From the NCBI RefSeq assembly GCF_000830505.1, contig NZ_JXOK01000062.1, positions 1 to 64,000 on the forward strand: DNA of 64,000 nucleotides. The letters are read 5' to 3'. A model generated the notes under the pieces. That model ran no database searches, had not been told where the DNA came from, and was given only the letters and a program-made list of their open reading frames with translations. This DNA is from Vibrio mytili. GTDB lineage: Bacteria > Pseudomonadota > Gammaproteobacteria > Enterobacterales > Vibrionaceae. How positions within the stretch are numbered: the first letter of the stretch is position 1; the number at the start of each line of letters is the position of its first letter. Of the stretch, positions 20,046-28,774 are shown piece by piece. The translations under genes and the position numbers were made by a program.

Positions 20046-21476
20046 TTAACCGTGATTACGAATCCACTCATCCATTTCAGTTTTAAGGTTATCAGACTTG
20101 GTGCCAAAGATAGCCTGAACGCCGCCAGCAACAACAACAACACCTGCCGCGCCTAGCTGCTTCAACTTGTCTTGATCAACCTGTGCTGTGTCTGCAACTG
20201 CGACACGGAGGCGAGTGATACACGCATCTAAACCGGTAATGTTCGCTTTGCCACCAAATGCAGCCACTAAATCACCGCCCATATCAGAACCAGAAGATGA
20301 CGTTACTTGCTCAGTCTCGTCTTCACGACCAGGCGTTTTGAGATCAAGTGCGGTGATGACCGTACGGAATACTACGTAGTAAATGATAGCGTAAACAATA
20401 CCAACACCAACCATGAGCAGCATTTTGTGAGCGTTGCCAGATAGAACAAGAAAGTCGATTAAGCCATGAGAGAACGACGTACCATGCACAAAACCAAGTG
20501 TGTTTGATACAACGTATGCAGACCCCGCCAGTAATGCATGGATACCGTAAAGCAATGGCGCAACAAACAGGAATGAGAACTCAATCGGCTCAGTAATACC
20601 AGTTAGAAATGAAGTCAATGCTGCCGATACCATAATACCCAGAACTTTTGCACGGTTCTCTGGTTTCGCACAGTGAGCAATTGCAATCGCAGCAGCTGGT
20701 AGACCAAACATCTTGAACATATAACCACCCGCCAACTGACCAAAGCCATTGCCAGCAACGCGAGAAGCTTCATCAGCAACGAGGTAACAAGTTAGAACAC
20801 CATGCTGGGTTTGACCAGCAGCGTTAACACAAGTACCGGCTTCGAAGAAGAATGGGACGTTCCAAACGTGATGCAAACCAAATGGGATAAGAGAACGTTC
20901 CACGATACCGTAGATACCAAAGGCGACTTGCGGGTTTTGGTGAGCCGCCCAATCCGAGAATGCAGAAATACCACTGCCGATTGGAGGCCAAATAACAGAA
21001 AGGACAACACCAAGAATAATGGCACCAAAACCTGTGATGATTGGCACAGCTCGTTTACCGGCAAAGAAACCTAGATATTCTGGGAGTTGAATCTTGAAGA
21101 AACGATTAAATGCCCAAGCAGCTAAACCACCGGATAGGATCCCACCTAAAACCCCCGTATCGATTTTCTCAACGCCCATAATGCCAGCCAAAACACCTAA
21201 CGTTGCCGTCATAATGCCGTAACCGACGATCGCTGCAAGACCCGCAACACCATCGTTGTTCGTAAAACCAAGCGCAACACCTACAGCAAAGAGTAGCGCC
21301 ATTTGACCAAATACTGATCCCCCAGCTTGCTCCATTAAATCGGAAACAATATCTGGGATAAAACTAAGGTGGGCAGCACCAACACCTAATAGAATACCTG
21401 CAACCGGTAATACTGACACTGGCAGCATCAGAGATTTACCGACCTTTTGCAGGTTAGCAAAAGCATTTTTCAACAT
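20046..21476 (-). CDS. ptsG: Glucose-specific PTS enzyme IIBC (PtsG)
   Basis: Imports and phosphorylates glucose, taking phosphate from EIIA-Glc (not encoded here). 476 residues from ATG 21476 ([20 protein letters not shown]). An in-frame TTG at 21482 is possible, but the ATG is better placed after CAGGAGC. The EIIC domain fills residues ~1-380 ([35 protein letters not shown]), then the linker [12 protein letters not shown] carries the phosphocysteine in [11 protein letters not shown] (~424). Its promoter has a TATATTT-N9-AAATATA operator and a structured leader shared with the 22385-24001 gene. Mlc is the expected repressor. Confidence 0.95.
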   Translation of the reverse strand: MLKNAFANLQKVGKSLMLPVSVLPVAGILLGVGAAHLSFIPDIVSDLMEQAGGSVFGQMALLFAVGVALGFTNNDGVAGLAAIVGYGIMTATLGVLAGIMGVEKIDTGVLGGILSGGLAAWAFNRFFKIQLPEYLGFFAGKRAVPIITGFGAIILGVVLSVIWPPIGSGISAFSDWAAHQNPQVAFGIYGIVERSLIPFGLHHVWNVPFFFEAGTCVNAAGQTQHGVLTCYLVADEASRVAGNGFGQLAGGYMFKMFGLPAAAIAIAHCAKPENRAKVLGIMVSAALTSFLTGITEPIEFSFLFVAPLLYGIHALLAGSAYVVSNTLGFVHGTSFSHGLIDFLVLSGNAHKMLLMVGVGIVYAIIYYVVFRTVITALDLKTPGREDETEQVTSSSGSDMGGDLVAAFGGKANITGLDACITRLRVAVADTAQVDQDKLKQLGAAGVVVVAGGVQAIFGTKSDNLKTEMDEWIRNHG

Positions 21477-21512
21477 GTTCAAGCTCCTGATAATTATGAA
21501 TATTATTTGAGT

Positions 21513-21544
21513 CTAACGGCTTACCCCCGCAGCCTGTATGTTAG
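21513..21544 (-). promoter_or_regulatory. Bulged hairpin in the ptsG mRNA leader (shared with the second EIIBC gene)
   Basis: On the mRNA strand: CTAAC, a 5-base bulge ATACA, GGCT, loop GCGGGGGTA, AGCC, GTTAG. The outer 5 bp and inner 4 bp are perfect. The leader of the 22385-24001 gene has the same architecture with a compensated pair change (CTAGC / GCTAG) and the same five-G loop. Both lie about 30 bp downstream of the same operator. I know of no named RNA family that matches. Confidence 0.65.
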
Positions 21545-21575
21545 AACTCAGTTTAGGTCGCGACCTAGGCGAAAG

Positions 21576-21598
21576 TATATTTTATGCCTCGAAATATA
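21576..21598. promoter_or_regulatory. ROK-repressor (Mlc/NagC-type) operator of ptsG
   Basis: Palindrome TATATTT-N9-AAATATA, with centre TATGCCTCG. It overlaps the -10 hexamer on the minus strand. The same half-sites with the same 9-bp spacer occur at 24104-24126. Assignment to Mlc is inferred from the target genes and the nearby mlc gene. Confidence 0.7.
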
Positions 21599-21877
21599 TT
21601 ATTGATTACCTTCAAATTTCGAAGACAATAATTCGGTGCAGATCACGAATAATAAAAATATGCAGCATTTAACTGCTTGTTCTACTCAAGTGACTTGAGC
21701 ATAAATTGGCAAAACATCATACAGGTAACTATTACAAACACACCTCGACTTATCCATTACACTCAAAAATGCAAGTGATTGTCTATTGCAGTCAGTGTCA
21801 GTGCTAGAAGTATAGAACAGGAAAGTTTACGTGTACCGGACAGTGCACTATATGAGGGTTTGACGTGCCACAAATAA

Positions 21878-21905
21878 TTAAGCCCGCTGTATAAAGCGGG
21901 CTTAA
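21878..21905 (-). terminator. Terminator after the EIIBC-RDD operon
   Basis: TTAAGCCCGCT / AGCGGGCTTAA, an 11-bp perfect stem with a 6-base loop, 30 bp past the RDD gene stop. Confidence 0.85.
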
Positions 21906-21935
21906 AATTAACGGCTTGCTTATTTGGTTAGATGG

Positions 21936-22385
21936 TCACTGACGAGAGTGGATTTCATGCAATGGCTCTCTGTCATACATATAAAACTGTATTGCAGAAT
22001 AGGCAGCATAAAGTCCTAACGTCGCGAGCACATAAACCATTTTCTCTCTTTCTCGAGATAAATAAGCGGACAAATTACGATGCACTTCATTGTTAGAGCT
22101 ATTGACCTGTAACAGGTACTTACCTAAAGACTTACCTAGCAATTTAAAGCAGATTGCACAATAACCTAAGTACACCCCAATAAAGACCAATAACATCCCA
22201 AGTACGAGAGCAAGTAAAATTGGTAAAGCGATATCATCATTCAATGAGAACCCCTCTAACCCAGTACTCCATATACTCGATATCAGCAAAGCAAGAACAG
22301 TCAGAACAACCTGAGTAAACATTTTTGCGATCATCAGGTCGATAACAAATGCGCCTGTTCTTCGAAATTTGTCACCAATACTCAT
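21936..22385 (-). CDS. RDD-family membrane protein
   Basis: 149-residue inner-membrane protein with three to four hydrophobic segments (LTVLALLISSIWS, LPILLALVLGMLLVFIGVYLG, VYVLATLGLYAAYSAI). The N-terminal FRRTGAFVIDLMIAK and later aspartate segment DREPLHEIHSR fit the RDD pattern. Its ATG shares one base with the stop of the upstream EIIBC gene (TAATG), so it is translationally coupled to a sugar permease. A role in sugar transport is only suggested by this coupling; RDD proteins have varied or unknown functions. Confidence 0.82.
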   Translation of the reverse strand: MSIGDKFRRTGAFVIDLMIAKMFTQVVLTVLALLISSIWSTGLEGFSLNDDIALPILLALVLGMLLVFIGVYLGYCAICFKLLGKSLGKYLLQVNSSNNEVHRNLSAYLSREREKMVYVLATLGLYAAYSAIQFYMYDREPLHEIHSRQ

Positions 22386-24001
22386 TATTTACCAAGTATT
22401 GAGTTGATTTGAGCTTTGAAACCAGCTGCTTCAGCACCGTAAATAGCCTGAATACCAGTGTCACCAACTTTTACTAGTCCGCGAGCACCAAGCTCTTGTG
22501 TCCAGTAATCGTTACCTTTCACTTTAGAACCATCTTTAACAGTGATACGTAGACGAGTAATACAAGCATCAACGTCAACGATGTTATCAGCACCACCAAG
22601 TGCCTCAATCATGTCTTTCGCTTTTTGGTTGTCGCCCGCGCCGCTTTTCGCTGCATGGTAATCTTTCTTAGAAACAACGGCTACTGCACTACCTTTACGA
22701 CCAGGAGTTTTAACGTCGAATTTAACGATAAACCAACGGAAAACAAAGAAGTAAATAAACGCGTACGCGATACCAACTAGAGGGATGTAGTACCAGTTGT
22801 TTTCAACACCCGTTACGCCAGGAAGTACACCGAATAGTGAGAAGTCAATGAAACCACCACTAAATGTCATACCAACTTTAACATTCAGCATATCCATTAG
22901 CAGGAATGAGATACCCGCTAGCGGAACGTGAATTGCGTAGTAAAGCGCTGGAGACAAGAATAGGAACGTAAATTCAATTGGCTCAGTAATACCGGTTAGG
23001 AACGCTGTAAGCGCTACAGAGAACAATAGACCACCAGCCGCTTTCTTATTCTCAGCATCAGCTAGGGAGTACATTGCGTATGCTGCTGCTGGTAGACCAA
23101 ACATCATGAATGGGAATTTACCAGTCATAAAGTTAGTAGAAGTAAACTGAGAGAAATCGCCTGATGCTAGAGATGCGAAGAATACGTTTTGTGTACCTTT
23201 GATCACTTCACCTGCCACTTCTGCAGTCGCACCGATTTCGGTTTGCCACAGTGGTAGGTAGAATACGTGGTGCAGACCCACTGGGATTAGAGAACGCTCA
23301 ATAACACCGAAGATGAACGATGCAACGTAACCGTTACCAGATGCTGTCAAATCACCAAGAGCTGCGCCGATCGCACCGAAAGCAGCACCAAAGAATGGCC
23401 AGATAAACGTCAGCACAATACCGTAGAATAGCGCAGCGAACGCACTGATGATTGGCACAAAACGAGCACCACCGAAGAAGCCTAGGTAATCAGGCAGTTT
23501 TGCATCGTGGTATTTGTTGTGAAGAACAACCGTAATTGCACCCGCGATCAAGCCACCAAATACACCCATACTTAATGTATTAGCGATGCCTAGTGTATCC
23601 GCTAGCACACCCGCGTACTCGCTACCCATAAGGATAACGGTGTTCGCGTCAGCATTGATCATGTTTGCTACGACCAGCGTTTTCGCAATCGCAACGTTCA
23701 TCACCAAGTATGAGATAAGCGCAGCAAGTGCAGCAGCACCCTTTTCAGCACGCGCGAAACCCACGGCAATTGCTAATGCAAACATAACAGGTAGGTTGGC
23801 AAAAACGATACCACCCGCAGCTGTCATTACTTGAAGGAAGCTATTAAGCAAGCTGCCGTCTTGTAGCATACCAATGTGGTACGCTTCGATCATAGTAGGG
23901 TTAGTAAAACTACCCCCGATACCCAACATAATACCCGCAGCTGGAAGCAATGCGATTGGCAGCATGATGGACTGTGAAAGTTTACTAAAGAAACCTTTCA
24001 T
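22385..24001 (-). CDS. PTS EIIBC of the glucose/maltose family (second copy, MalX-like)
   Basis: 538-residue sugar permease with fused EIIB. The EIIC part spans residues ~1-420 with about ten membrane segments (MLPIALLPAAGIMLGIGGSF, LSPALYYAIHVPLAGISFLL). After the linker VKTPGRKG the EIIB phosphocysteine is in [12 protein letters not shown] (~481). There is no EIIA, so it should use EIIA-Glc. It is clearly paralogous to ptsG but longer. Annotations for relatives range from maltose/glucose to N-acetylglucosamine; I cannot choose. It has CAGGAGC before ATG 24001, and the operator and leader hairpin found upstream of ptsG. Confidence 0.9.
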   Translation of the reverse strand: MKGFFSKLSQSIMLPIALLPAAGIMLGIGGSFTNPTMIEAYHIGMLQDGSLLNSFLQVMTAAGGIVFANLPVMFALAIAVGFARAEKGAAALAALISYLVMNVAIAKTLVVANMINADANTVILMGSEYAGVLADTLGIANTLSMGVFGGLIAGAITVVLHNKYHDAKLPDYLGFFGGARFVPIISAFAALFYGIVLTFIWPFFGAAFGAIGAALGDLTASGNGYVASFIFGVIERSLIPVGLHHVFYLPLWQTEIGATAEVAGEVIKGTQNVFFASLASGDFSQFTSTNFMTGKFPFMMFGLPAAAYAMYSLADAENKKAAGGLLFSVALTAFLTGITEPIEFTFLFLSPALYYAIHVPLAGISFLLMDMLNVKVGMTFSGGFIDFSLFGVLPGVTGVENNWYYIPLVGIAYAFIYFFVFRWFIVKFDVKTPGRKGSAVAVVSKKDYHAAKSGAGDNQKAKDMIEALGGADNIVDVDACITRLRITVKDGSKVKGNDYWTQELGARGLVKVGDTGIQAIYGAEAAGFKAQINSILGK

Positions 24002-24040
24002 TAGTTTTGCTCCTGATAAAATTTTTAGAATGTTAGAACA

Positions 24041-24073
24041 CTAGCGGCACACCCCCGTAAGCCTAAATGCTAG
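24041..24073 (-). promoter_or_regulatory. Bulged hairpin in the second EIIBC mRNA leader
   Basis: On the mRNA strand: CTAGC, bulge ATTTA, GGC, a loop containing GGGGG, GCC, GCTAG. Same layout as the ptsG leader element at 21513-21544, including the five-G loop and a compensatory change in the outer stem. Confidence 0.65.
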
Positions 24074-24103
24074 TCTCCATAGAAGATATAAGAGCATCTG
24101 CTA

Positions 24104-24126
24104 TATATTTTCCAGCTCTAAATATA
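24104..24126. promoter_or_regulatory. ROK-repressor (Mlc/NagC-type) operator of the second EIIBC gene
   Basis: TATATTT-N9-AAATATA, with centre TCCAGCTCT, identical in half-sites and spacing to the ptsG operator. It overlaps a minus-strand -10 (TATATA, 24102-24107). Confidence 0.7.
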
Positions 24127-24404
24127 TCGCGTTGCTGGGAGCGGTTTCTAGTTATGGATCAAGTTTAGTTTCAAAGTAATAGACAGATCACAATCCAAAA
24201 CCCAGAAAGAAATCCATTACATACCGCATATCTTGTTGTTATTTAATAATAAAATTAAATACAAGGTGTTTTTATACGAGTAAACAAAACCGATCTCATT
24301 GTTACTTTTTATCACAAAATAAATAACGATAAATTTGACCGCAAAAAACCAACAGAATTAGTTAACAGCTAACCAATGTGGCGAAACAAGCGAGAAAACC
24401 AAAT

Positions 24405-24430
24405 AAAAGGGGGTATGACCCCCCTTTTTT
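24405..24430 (-). terminator. Terminator after ycfH
   Basis: AAAAGGGGG / CCCCCTTTT stem with a 6-base loop, just past the ycfH stop; AT runs on both sides allow function in either direction. Confidence 0.85.
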
Positions 24431-24446
24431 GCTCAAAACTTGATTT

Positions 24447-25214
24447 CTATCGATAAAAAAGATCGCGGAAGTTTTGGCTGGTTTTTTGTGCGACATCAGA
24501 TAACGCACATGCCTTTAGTTGGGCAATATAGGCTGCAACCTCAACAACATAAGCGGGTTGATTTTCTTTACCTCGATGAGGAACAGGTGCCAAATACGGA
24601 GAATCGGTTTCAATAAGTAACCTTTCTAAAGGAAGATTTTTGACGACTTCTTTCAGTTCTGTAGCCTGACGGAAAGTGACAATACCTGAAATTGAAATAT
24701 AAAAACCGAGCTCAAGCGCGGCTTCGGCAAATGCAGCGTCCTCTGTAAAGCAATGGATCACGCCACCGCATCTCTCCGCTCCCCCATTCCGTAAGATATT
24801 TAACGTATCTTCACGAGCGTTTCGAGTATGAATAATCAACGGCTTATTTAGGTCTACAGCAAGCTCGACGTGCTGTTCAAAACGCTCTCTTTGCAGCGCA
24901 GCCGTATTGGGTTGGTAATGATAATCGAGTCCTGTTTCGCCAATAGCGATCACTTTTTTATGTGATGCATACTGATGCAAAGTTTCCAATGAGAAATCAC
25001 TTTCCACATCCAACGGGTGCACACCACATGAAGCATGTACATTGTCGTACGGCTCGATCATCTCTAACATGTTTGGAAATGAGTCTAGTGTTACCCCAAC
25101 AGAAAGCAGTTCATTGACATTGGCCTGCTTTGCTTTATTAATAACATCTTCCACACTCGTGTGAAGTTCATCGTAATTCAGTTTGTCTAGATGACAATGC
25201 GAATCTACGAACAT
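24447..25214 (-). CDS. ycfH: TatD-family metal-dependent hydrolase (YcfH)
   Basis: Predicted metal-dependent DNase/hydrolase of the TIM-barrel TatD family. 255 residues. Metal ligands visible: FVDSHCHLD (start), IAIGETGLDYHY (~92), KPLIIHTRNA (~127), GGVIHCFTED (~150) and LLIETDSPYLAP (~200). It is the last gene of the pabC-mltG-tmk-holB-ycfH run and overlaps holB by 10 bp, the same order as the E. coli holB-ycfH-ptsG region. Its substrate in the cell is not certain. Confidence 0.93.
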   Translation of the reverse strand: MFVDSHCHLDKLNYDELHTSVEDVINKAKQANVNELLSVGVTLDSFPNMLEMIEPYDNVHASCGVHPLDVESDFSLETLHQYASHKKVIAIGETGLDYHYQPNTAALQRERFEQHVELAVDLNKPLIIHTRNAREDTLNILRNGGAERCGGVIHCFTEDAAFAEAALELGFYISISGIVTFRQATELKEVVKNLPLERLLIETDSPYLAPVPHRGKENQPAYVVEVAAYIAQLKACALSDVAQKTSQNFRDLFYR

Positions 25215-26167
25215 AATGCCTCTCGTGATTCAATTAACCAGTTCATTGATAATAGCTCAACGTTCAACCCTGGGAAGGATTGCACCTGAGCCTTGAGTTG
25301 TATCAGTTTTTTCGCTGATACATATAGCCCATTGTAATGATTGGGCTTAAAGGTTCTCGCTCCGGGCAACATATCGGTTTCGGATACACCAAATAGTGCT
25401 TTTTGCGCATCCGTTAGCAGCAACCAAGCCCAGTCGATCGCTTTATCTGCATTTTTTGCTATCCAAGACGCACATTGAGATACATCACCGGACGGTGAAG
25501 ATAGAGCATCGATCAAACTGCGTTCAAAAGCTAAATACTCGTCTAGTTCACCTGACTTTAGCGCCGCTAACGTGTTGATCGGCGACCCCATACTCAGCTT
25601 CAATGCATATGCTGGAACCTGCGACATTCCATTTTCATGTAGCCATTGCATCGCCTGCTCAGTTGAAGGTGATGTTACTGCCCACAATTGACACCGACTG
25701 CGTATAGTAGGAAGTAAATGCTCTGGATTAGCGGTAACCAGTAAAAACACGCATTTCGAACCCGGTTCTTCCAACGTTTTCAATAATGCATTCGAAGCAG
25801 ATTCATTCATCGCGTCTGCTGGTTCAATAACAAAGATCCGATAACCATTTAATTGGGAAGACTCTTGCGCAAGTCGACTACAAGTTCGAATCTGTTCGAC
25901 AGTTATCGCTTTACCTTCTTTCTCTGGTGTGATTCGGTGAAAATCTGGATGACTGTTCGAGTGAACCAACTGACAGCTGTGACAAAAGCCACACGCTTCA
26001 CTTGGGTAATTTTGGCACAATAATGCATGGCAAAACCGTTCGACTAATGCACCAACGGCCAGCCCTGCCTCACTTTGTAACAGTAACGCACCGGGTATCC
26101 GATCAGCCTCTAAGCCAGCTTTGAGATTCTCCCAAACGGGTTTTAGCCACGGTAAATCATCTAGCAT
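25205..26167 (-). CDS. holB: DNA polymerase III delta' subunit
   Basis: Part of the clamp-loader complex. 320 residues. Zinc-binding cysteines appear as CQNYPSEACGFCHSC (~50-64). The AAA-like core contains IFVIEPADAMNESASNALLK and LEEPGSKCVFLLVT, followed by the sensor-like TIRSRCQLW. The P-loop is degenerate, as usual for delta'. ATG 26167 has AGGTGA upstream. It lies between tmk and ycfH, the conserved arrangement. Confidence 0.95.
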   Translation of the reverse strand: MLDDLPWLKPVWENLKAGLEADRIPGALLLQSEAGLAVGALVERFCHALLCQNYPSEACGFCHSCQLVHSNSHPDFHRITPEKEGKAITVEQIRTCSRLAQESSQLNGYRIFVIEPADAMNESASNALLKTLEEPGSKCVFLLVTANPEHLLPTIRSRCQLWAVTSPSTEQAMQWLHENGMSQVPAYALKLSMGSPINTLAALKSGELDEYLAFERSLIDALSSPSGDVSQCASWIAKNADKAIDWAWLLLTDAQKALFGVSETDMLPGARTFKPNHYNGLYVSAKKLIQLKAQVQSFPGLNVELLSMNWLIESREALCS

Positions 26168-26220
26168 GCTTCACCTAAACTTACATTTAGCGTATTCACG
26201 TTCATGTTACTCACATTCAC

Positions 26221-26853
26221 TTACTGTTTGGACAACCAATCGTTCAACGCAGCACGAATATCGCGAGACACCTCATCAATGGGCTGCGCTGCATTGATCA
26301 CCACGATAGAAGGATCGCTATGTGCTATGTCTAAATATCGTTCACGAGTACGTTCAAAAAAGCTAATATCCATCTTTTCGATTCGGTCTAACTCACCCCG
26401 ACCTCTCGCTCTTTCTAGGCCGATGCGCGGATCAATATCCATATACAACGTAAATGCAGGCTTAAAGTCACCCAATGTGGTATCACGCAAGTTCTTCATT
26501 AATGTGGCGTCTATTTGACGTCCACCGCCTTGATAAGCTTGAGAAGACAGATCATGACGATCACCAACCACCCACTGTCCGTTTGCCAACGCTGGTTTAA
26601 TTACGTTTTCTACCAGTTGTACTCGCGCAGCATAGAGGAGAAGTAGTTCTGTCATGTCTTTCAACTCCTCCCCTTCATGCTCTTCTTTCACCAACGCACG
26701 CATTTTTTCAGCCAGTGGGGTTCCACCGGGTTCACGTGTATTCACGATGTCCTGAATACCCGCTTGTTTGAGCGTGTCTAATACCGTTTGGATCGCCGTG
26801 CTTTTACCTGCGCCTTCAAGGCCTTCCACAACAATAAAGTTTGCTTTCATCAT
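26221..26853 (-). CDS. tmk: Thymidylate kinase
   Basis: Phosphorylates dTMP to dTDP. 210 residues with P-loop GLEGAGKST (~11-19), the [15 protein letters not shown] segment (~97) carrying the conserved DR pair, and the lid [12 protein letters not shown]. Two adjacent ATGs (26853 and 26850) could start it. The mltG stop overlaps them (ATGATGA), so the genes are translationally coupled. Confidence 0.96.
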   Translation of the reverse strand: MMKANFIVVEGLEGAGKSTAIQTVLDTLKQAGIQDIVNTREPGGTPLAEKMRALVKEEHEGEELKDMTELLLLYAARVQLVENVIKPALANGQWVVGDRHDLSSQAYQGGGRQIDATLMKNLRDTTLGDFKPAFTLYMDIDPRIGLERARGRGELDRIEKMDISFFERTRERYLDIAHSDPSIVVINAAQPIDEVSRDIRAALNDWLSKQ

Positions 26854-27866
26854 CTGTTCTTTCTTAATTCTCGTAAATAGGCACGCACTGCGCGGTTGTG
26901 CTCGGCAAGCGATTTAGAAAAGACATGCCCGCCTTTTCCACTTGCGACAAAATATAAATAACCACTGCTTTCTGGATTGAGCGCAGCTTTAATAGAGGCT
27001 TCTCCCGCCATAGCGATAGGGGTTGGCGGCAGTCCATCAATGACGTAGGTATTGTAAGGGGTCGATGTCCTTAAATCCTTTTTACGGATATTTCCATCAT
27101 AGTCATCACCCATGCCATAAATCACCGTTGGGTCGGTTTGCAAGCGCATATGACGGTTTAATCGATTCACAAACACAGAAGCGACACGTTCACGCTCTGA
27201 GTCAATAGCGGTTTCTTTTTCAATAATAGAAGCAAGGATTAATGCTTCGTATTTGTTCTTAAGTGGTAAATCAGCTTGGCGTGACTCCCAGCGACTATCT
27301 AAAATGGTGTTTAACTCATGGTGGGCACGCTTAAGTAACTGGCTTTCACTAGCACCTGCCGTGTAATGATAAGTTTCAGCTAAAAAGAGCCCTTCTAACT
27401 TATCACGTTGAATACCTAGCTTGGCTGCCATATCCTTTTCTGGCAAGTCACTGAGATCGTGCTCAATATAGGGAGCGTCTTTCAATAAATCGATCCACTC
27501 AGAGAAACGACTACCTTCAACAAACGTTATAGCAAACTGATGTTCTTTGCCACTATTGAGGTGCTCTAAGGCTTGGTAGAACGACATCTTCGTGTCTAGC
27601 TGGTAAGTACCAGCACGCACTTGTACTAGTTCAGGATAGAGACGGGGGATCACTCGCGTGTAATCTGAAGCCTCGATAACCTGCTCTTCAATCAACTGGC
27701 GTATTACTTGGTTAAAGCTAGCACCGCTTTTAACCGTAAATAACTGAGGTTGGTCAATTTGGATTGGCTGATTGATATAGTGTTTTGTCTGCGAAACGAC
27801 GTAATAAACACCTGCAGCGCCAAGCAAAGCAATTAGCACAATAAAAGCCAATAGTTTTTTAATCAC
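26850..27866 (-). CDS. mltG: Endolytic murein transglycosylase MltG
   Basis: Cleaves nascent glycan strands and is thought to terminate peptidoglycan polymerisation. 338 residues: one N-terminal membrane segment ([20 protein letters not shown]), a LysM-like region, and the YceG catalytic domain with LASIIEKET (catalytic Glu, ~212) and [20 protein letters not shown]. Start is GTG 27866, overlapping the pabC stop (GTGA). Confidence 0.95.
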   Translation of the reverse strand: MIKKLLAFIVLIALLGAAGVYYVVSQTKHYINQPIQIDQPQLFTVKSGASFNQVIRQLIEEQVIEASDYTRVIPRLYPELVQVRAGTYQLDTKMSFYQALEHLNSGKEHQFAITFVEGSRFSEWIDLLKDAPYIEHDLSDLPEKDMAAKLGIQRDKLEGLFLAETYHYTAGASESQLLKRAHHELNTILDSRWESRQADLPLKNKYEALILASIIEKETAIDSERERVASVFVNRLNRHMRLQTDPTVIYGMGDDYDGNIRKKDLRTSTPYNTYVIDGLPPTPIAMAGEASIKAALNPESSGYLYFVASGKGGHVFSKSLAEHNRAVRAYLRELRKNR

Positions 27867-28677
27867 TTAGTTAAATTCCCTTGCAGTCGTTGAGTCAGTT
27901 TCCCTTGTGGAAAAAGCATTTTTTTATTGGAAATAGTAATACTCCTGATAGGAGCAATACCGAGTAGTGAGTTACACATGAACGCTTCATCAGCATCAAG
28001 CAGGTCTTCCAAAAGATAGTTGCCTATGTTCACGTACGTCTTTTCGGTAGCGAGCAGCTCTAACACCTTACGGCGCATGACGCCCGCGACACCGGACATG
28101 GTTAATTCGGGCGTGAAAACCTTATGATCTTTAACCCAAAAAAGGTTGGCCATTGTAGTTTCAATGACATGGTTTTGCACATTTAAGGTCACAGCGTCCG
28201 CAAATTCGGTATTTTCAAGTTCTGCTTTGGCAAGCACTTGCTCAAGTCGATTGTTATGCTTGTGTCCGGCAAGAAGCGGCTGAATTCCTAAACGGGTTTC
28301 ACATAAGCCAAGGTCTACACCTTGTTTACGCCAAGCAGGATAATGACTCGGATAGGAGAAATTTGAGATAGTCACGGTCGGTTTGTCAATCCCTGCTGGG
28401 CTATACCCTCTTCCACCATGACCGCGGCTAACATGGATTTTAACGCCTGCGTACTCGTCTGCCATTGCAGCTTGATTCGCCCACTCTAAGACAAGAGACC
28501 AATCGGGAGAAGGTATCATTAATGCTTTCAAACAAGCATCAAGCGCTCAACATGCGCTTGCCAATAAAGCAGTTCTCCTTCCTTGGTGAGAATAGTGGTA
28601 AAACAACCGTCTCCATACTGAAAGGAACGGTCATCCAAGGAAACATGAGACTGCGGAACACCATTTACCCAAAACAT
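27863..28677 (-). CDS. pabC: Aminodeoxychorismate lyase PabC, frameshifted near codon 46
   Basis: PLP enzyme making p-aminobenzoate for folate. An apparently intact frame begins at 28531 ([11 protein letters not shown]) but lacks the N-terminus. From ATG 28677 another frame reads [20 protein letters not shown], then [11 protein letters not shown] and WQAHVERL, the typical PabC start, before stopping. One missing G at about 28540 (TTG-GAT read as TTGAT) joins them as [15 protein letters not shown]. The repaired protein has 271 residues against 269 in E. coli. The PLP lysine is in [13 protein letters not shown]. Likely a sequencing undercall. GTGA overlap with mltG. Confidence 0.9.
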
Positions 28678-28714
28678 TCAGCTACCTTTAATTCGCAGAT
28701 ATCAAATAAAACAA

Positions 28715-28743
28715 AACGGCTCAATGCTAAGCATCGAGCCGTT
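28715..28743 (-). terminator. Terminator between fabF and pabC
   Basis: AACGGCTC-a-ATGC / GCAT-c-GAGCCGTT stem with a TAA loop. On the minus strand it is followed by a T-rich tract (TTTTGTTTTATTTG). It partially separates the fab genes from pabC-mltG-tmk-holB. Confidence 0.85.
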
Positions 28744-28774
28744 AGATTACAAGTTCTGACAGTCCAAATAAGGA

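Larger units (their letters stand above)
21477..21877. other. ptsG promoter and leader region
   Basis: Gene-free. On the minus strand, reading from right to left: a GTGATCTG element (21640-21646 area, possible CRP half-site), the 23-bp operator at 21576-21598, a -10 TATACT at 21574-21579, a self-complementary TAGGTCGCGACCTA at 21554-21567, then the bulged leader hairpin at 21513-21544. A further palindrome CTCAAG-TGA-CTTGAG is at 21685-21699. Confidence 0.6.
24002..24446. other. Promoter and leader of the second EIIBC gene, and ycfH terminator
   Basis: Gene-free. Minus-strand order: possible CRP half-site TGTGATCTG (24184-24192), operator (24104-24126) overlapping a TATATA -10, leader hairpin (24041-24073), ribosome site. 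The right end holds the ycfH terminator. Confidence 0.6.

Noticed and set aside
20802..21074. Open frame on the plus strand inside ptsG
   Set aside because: Fully overlaps the well-supported ptsG coding region on the other strand; shadow frame.
21639..21647. CRP site upstream of ptsG (GTGATCTG), with a similar one at 24184-24192
   Set aside because: Only one half-site matches in each case and the distances to the operators differ by 17 bp; kept only as a weak possibility.
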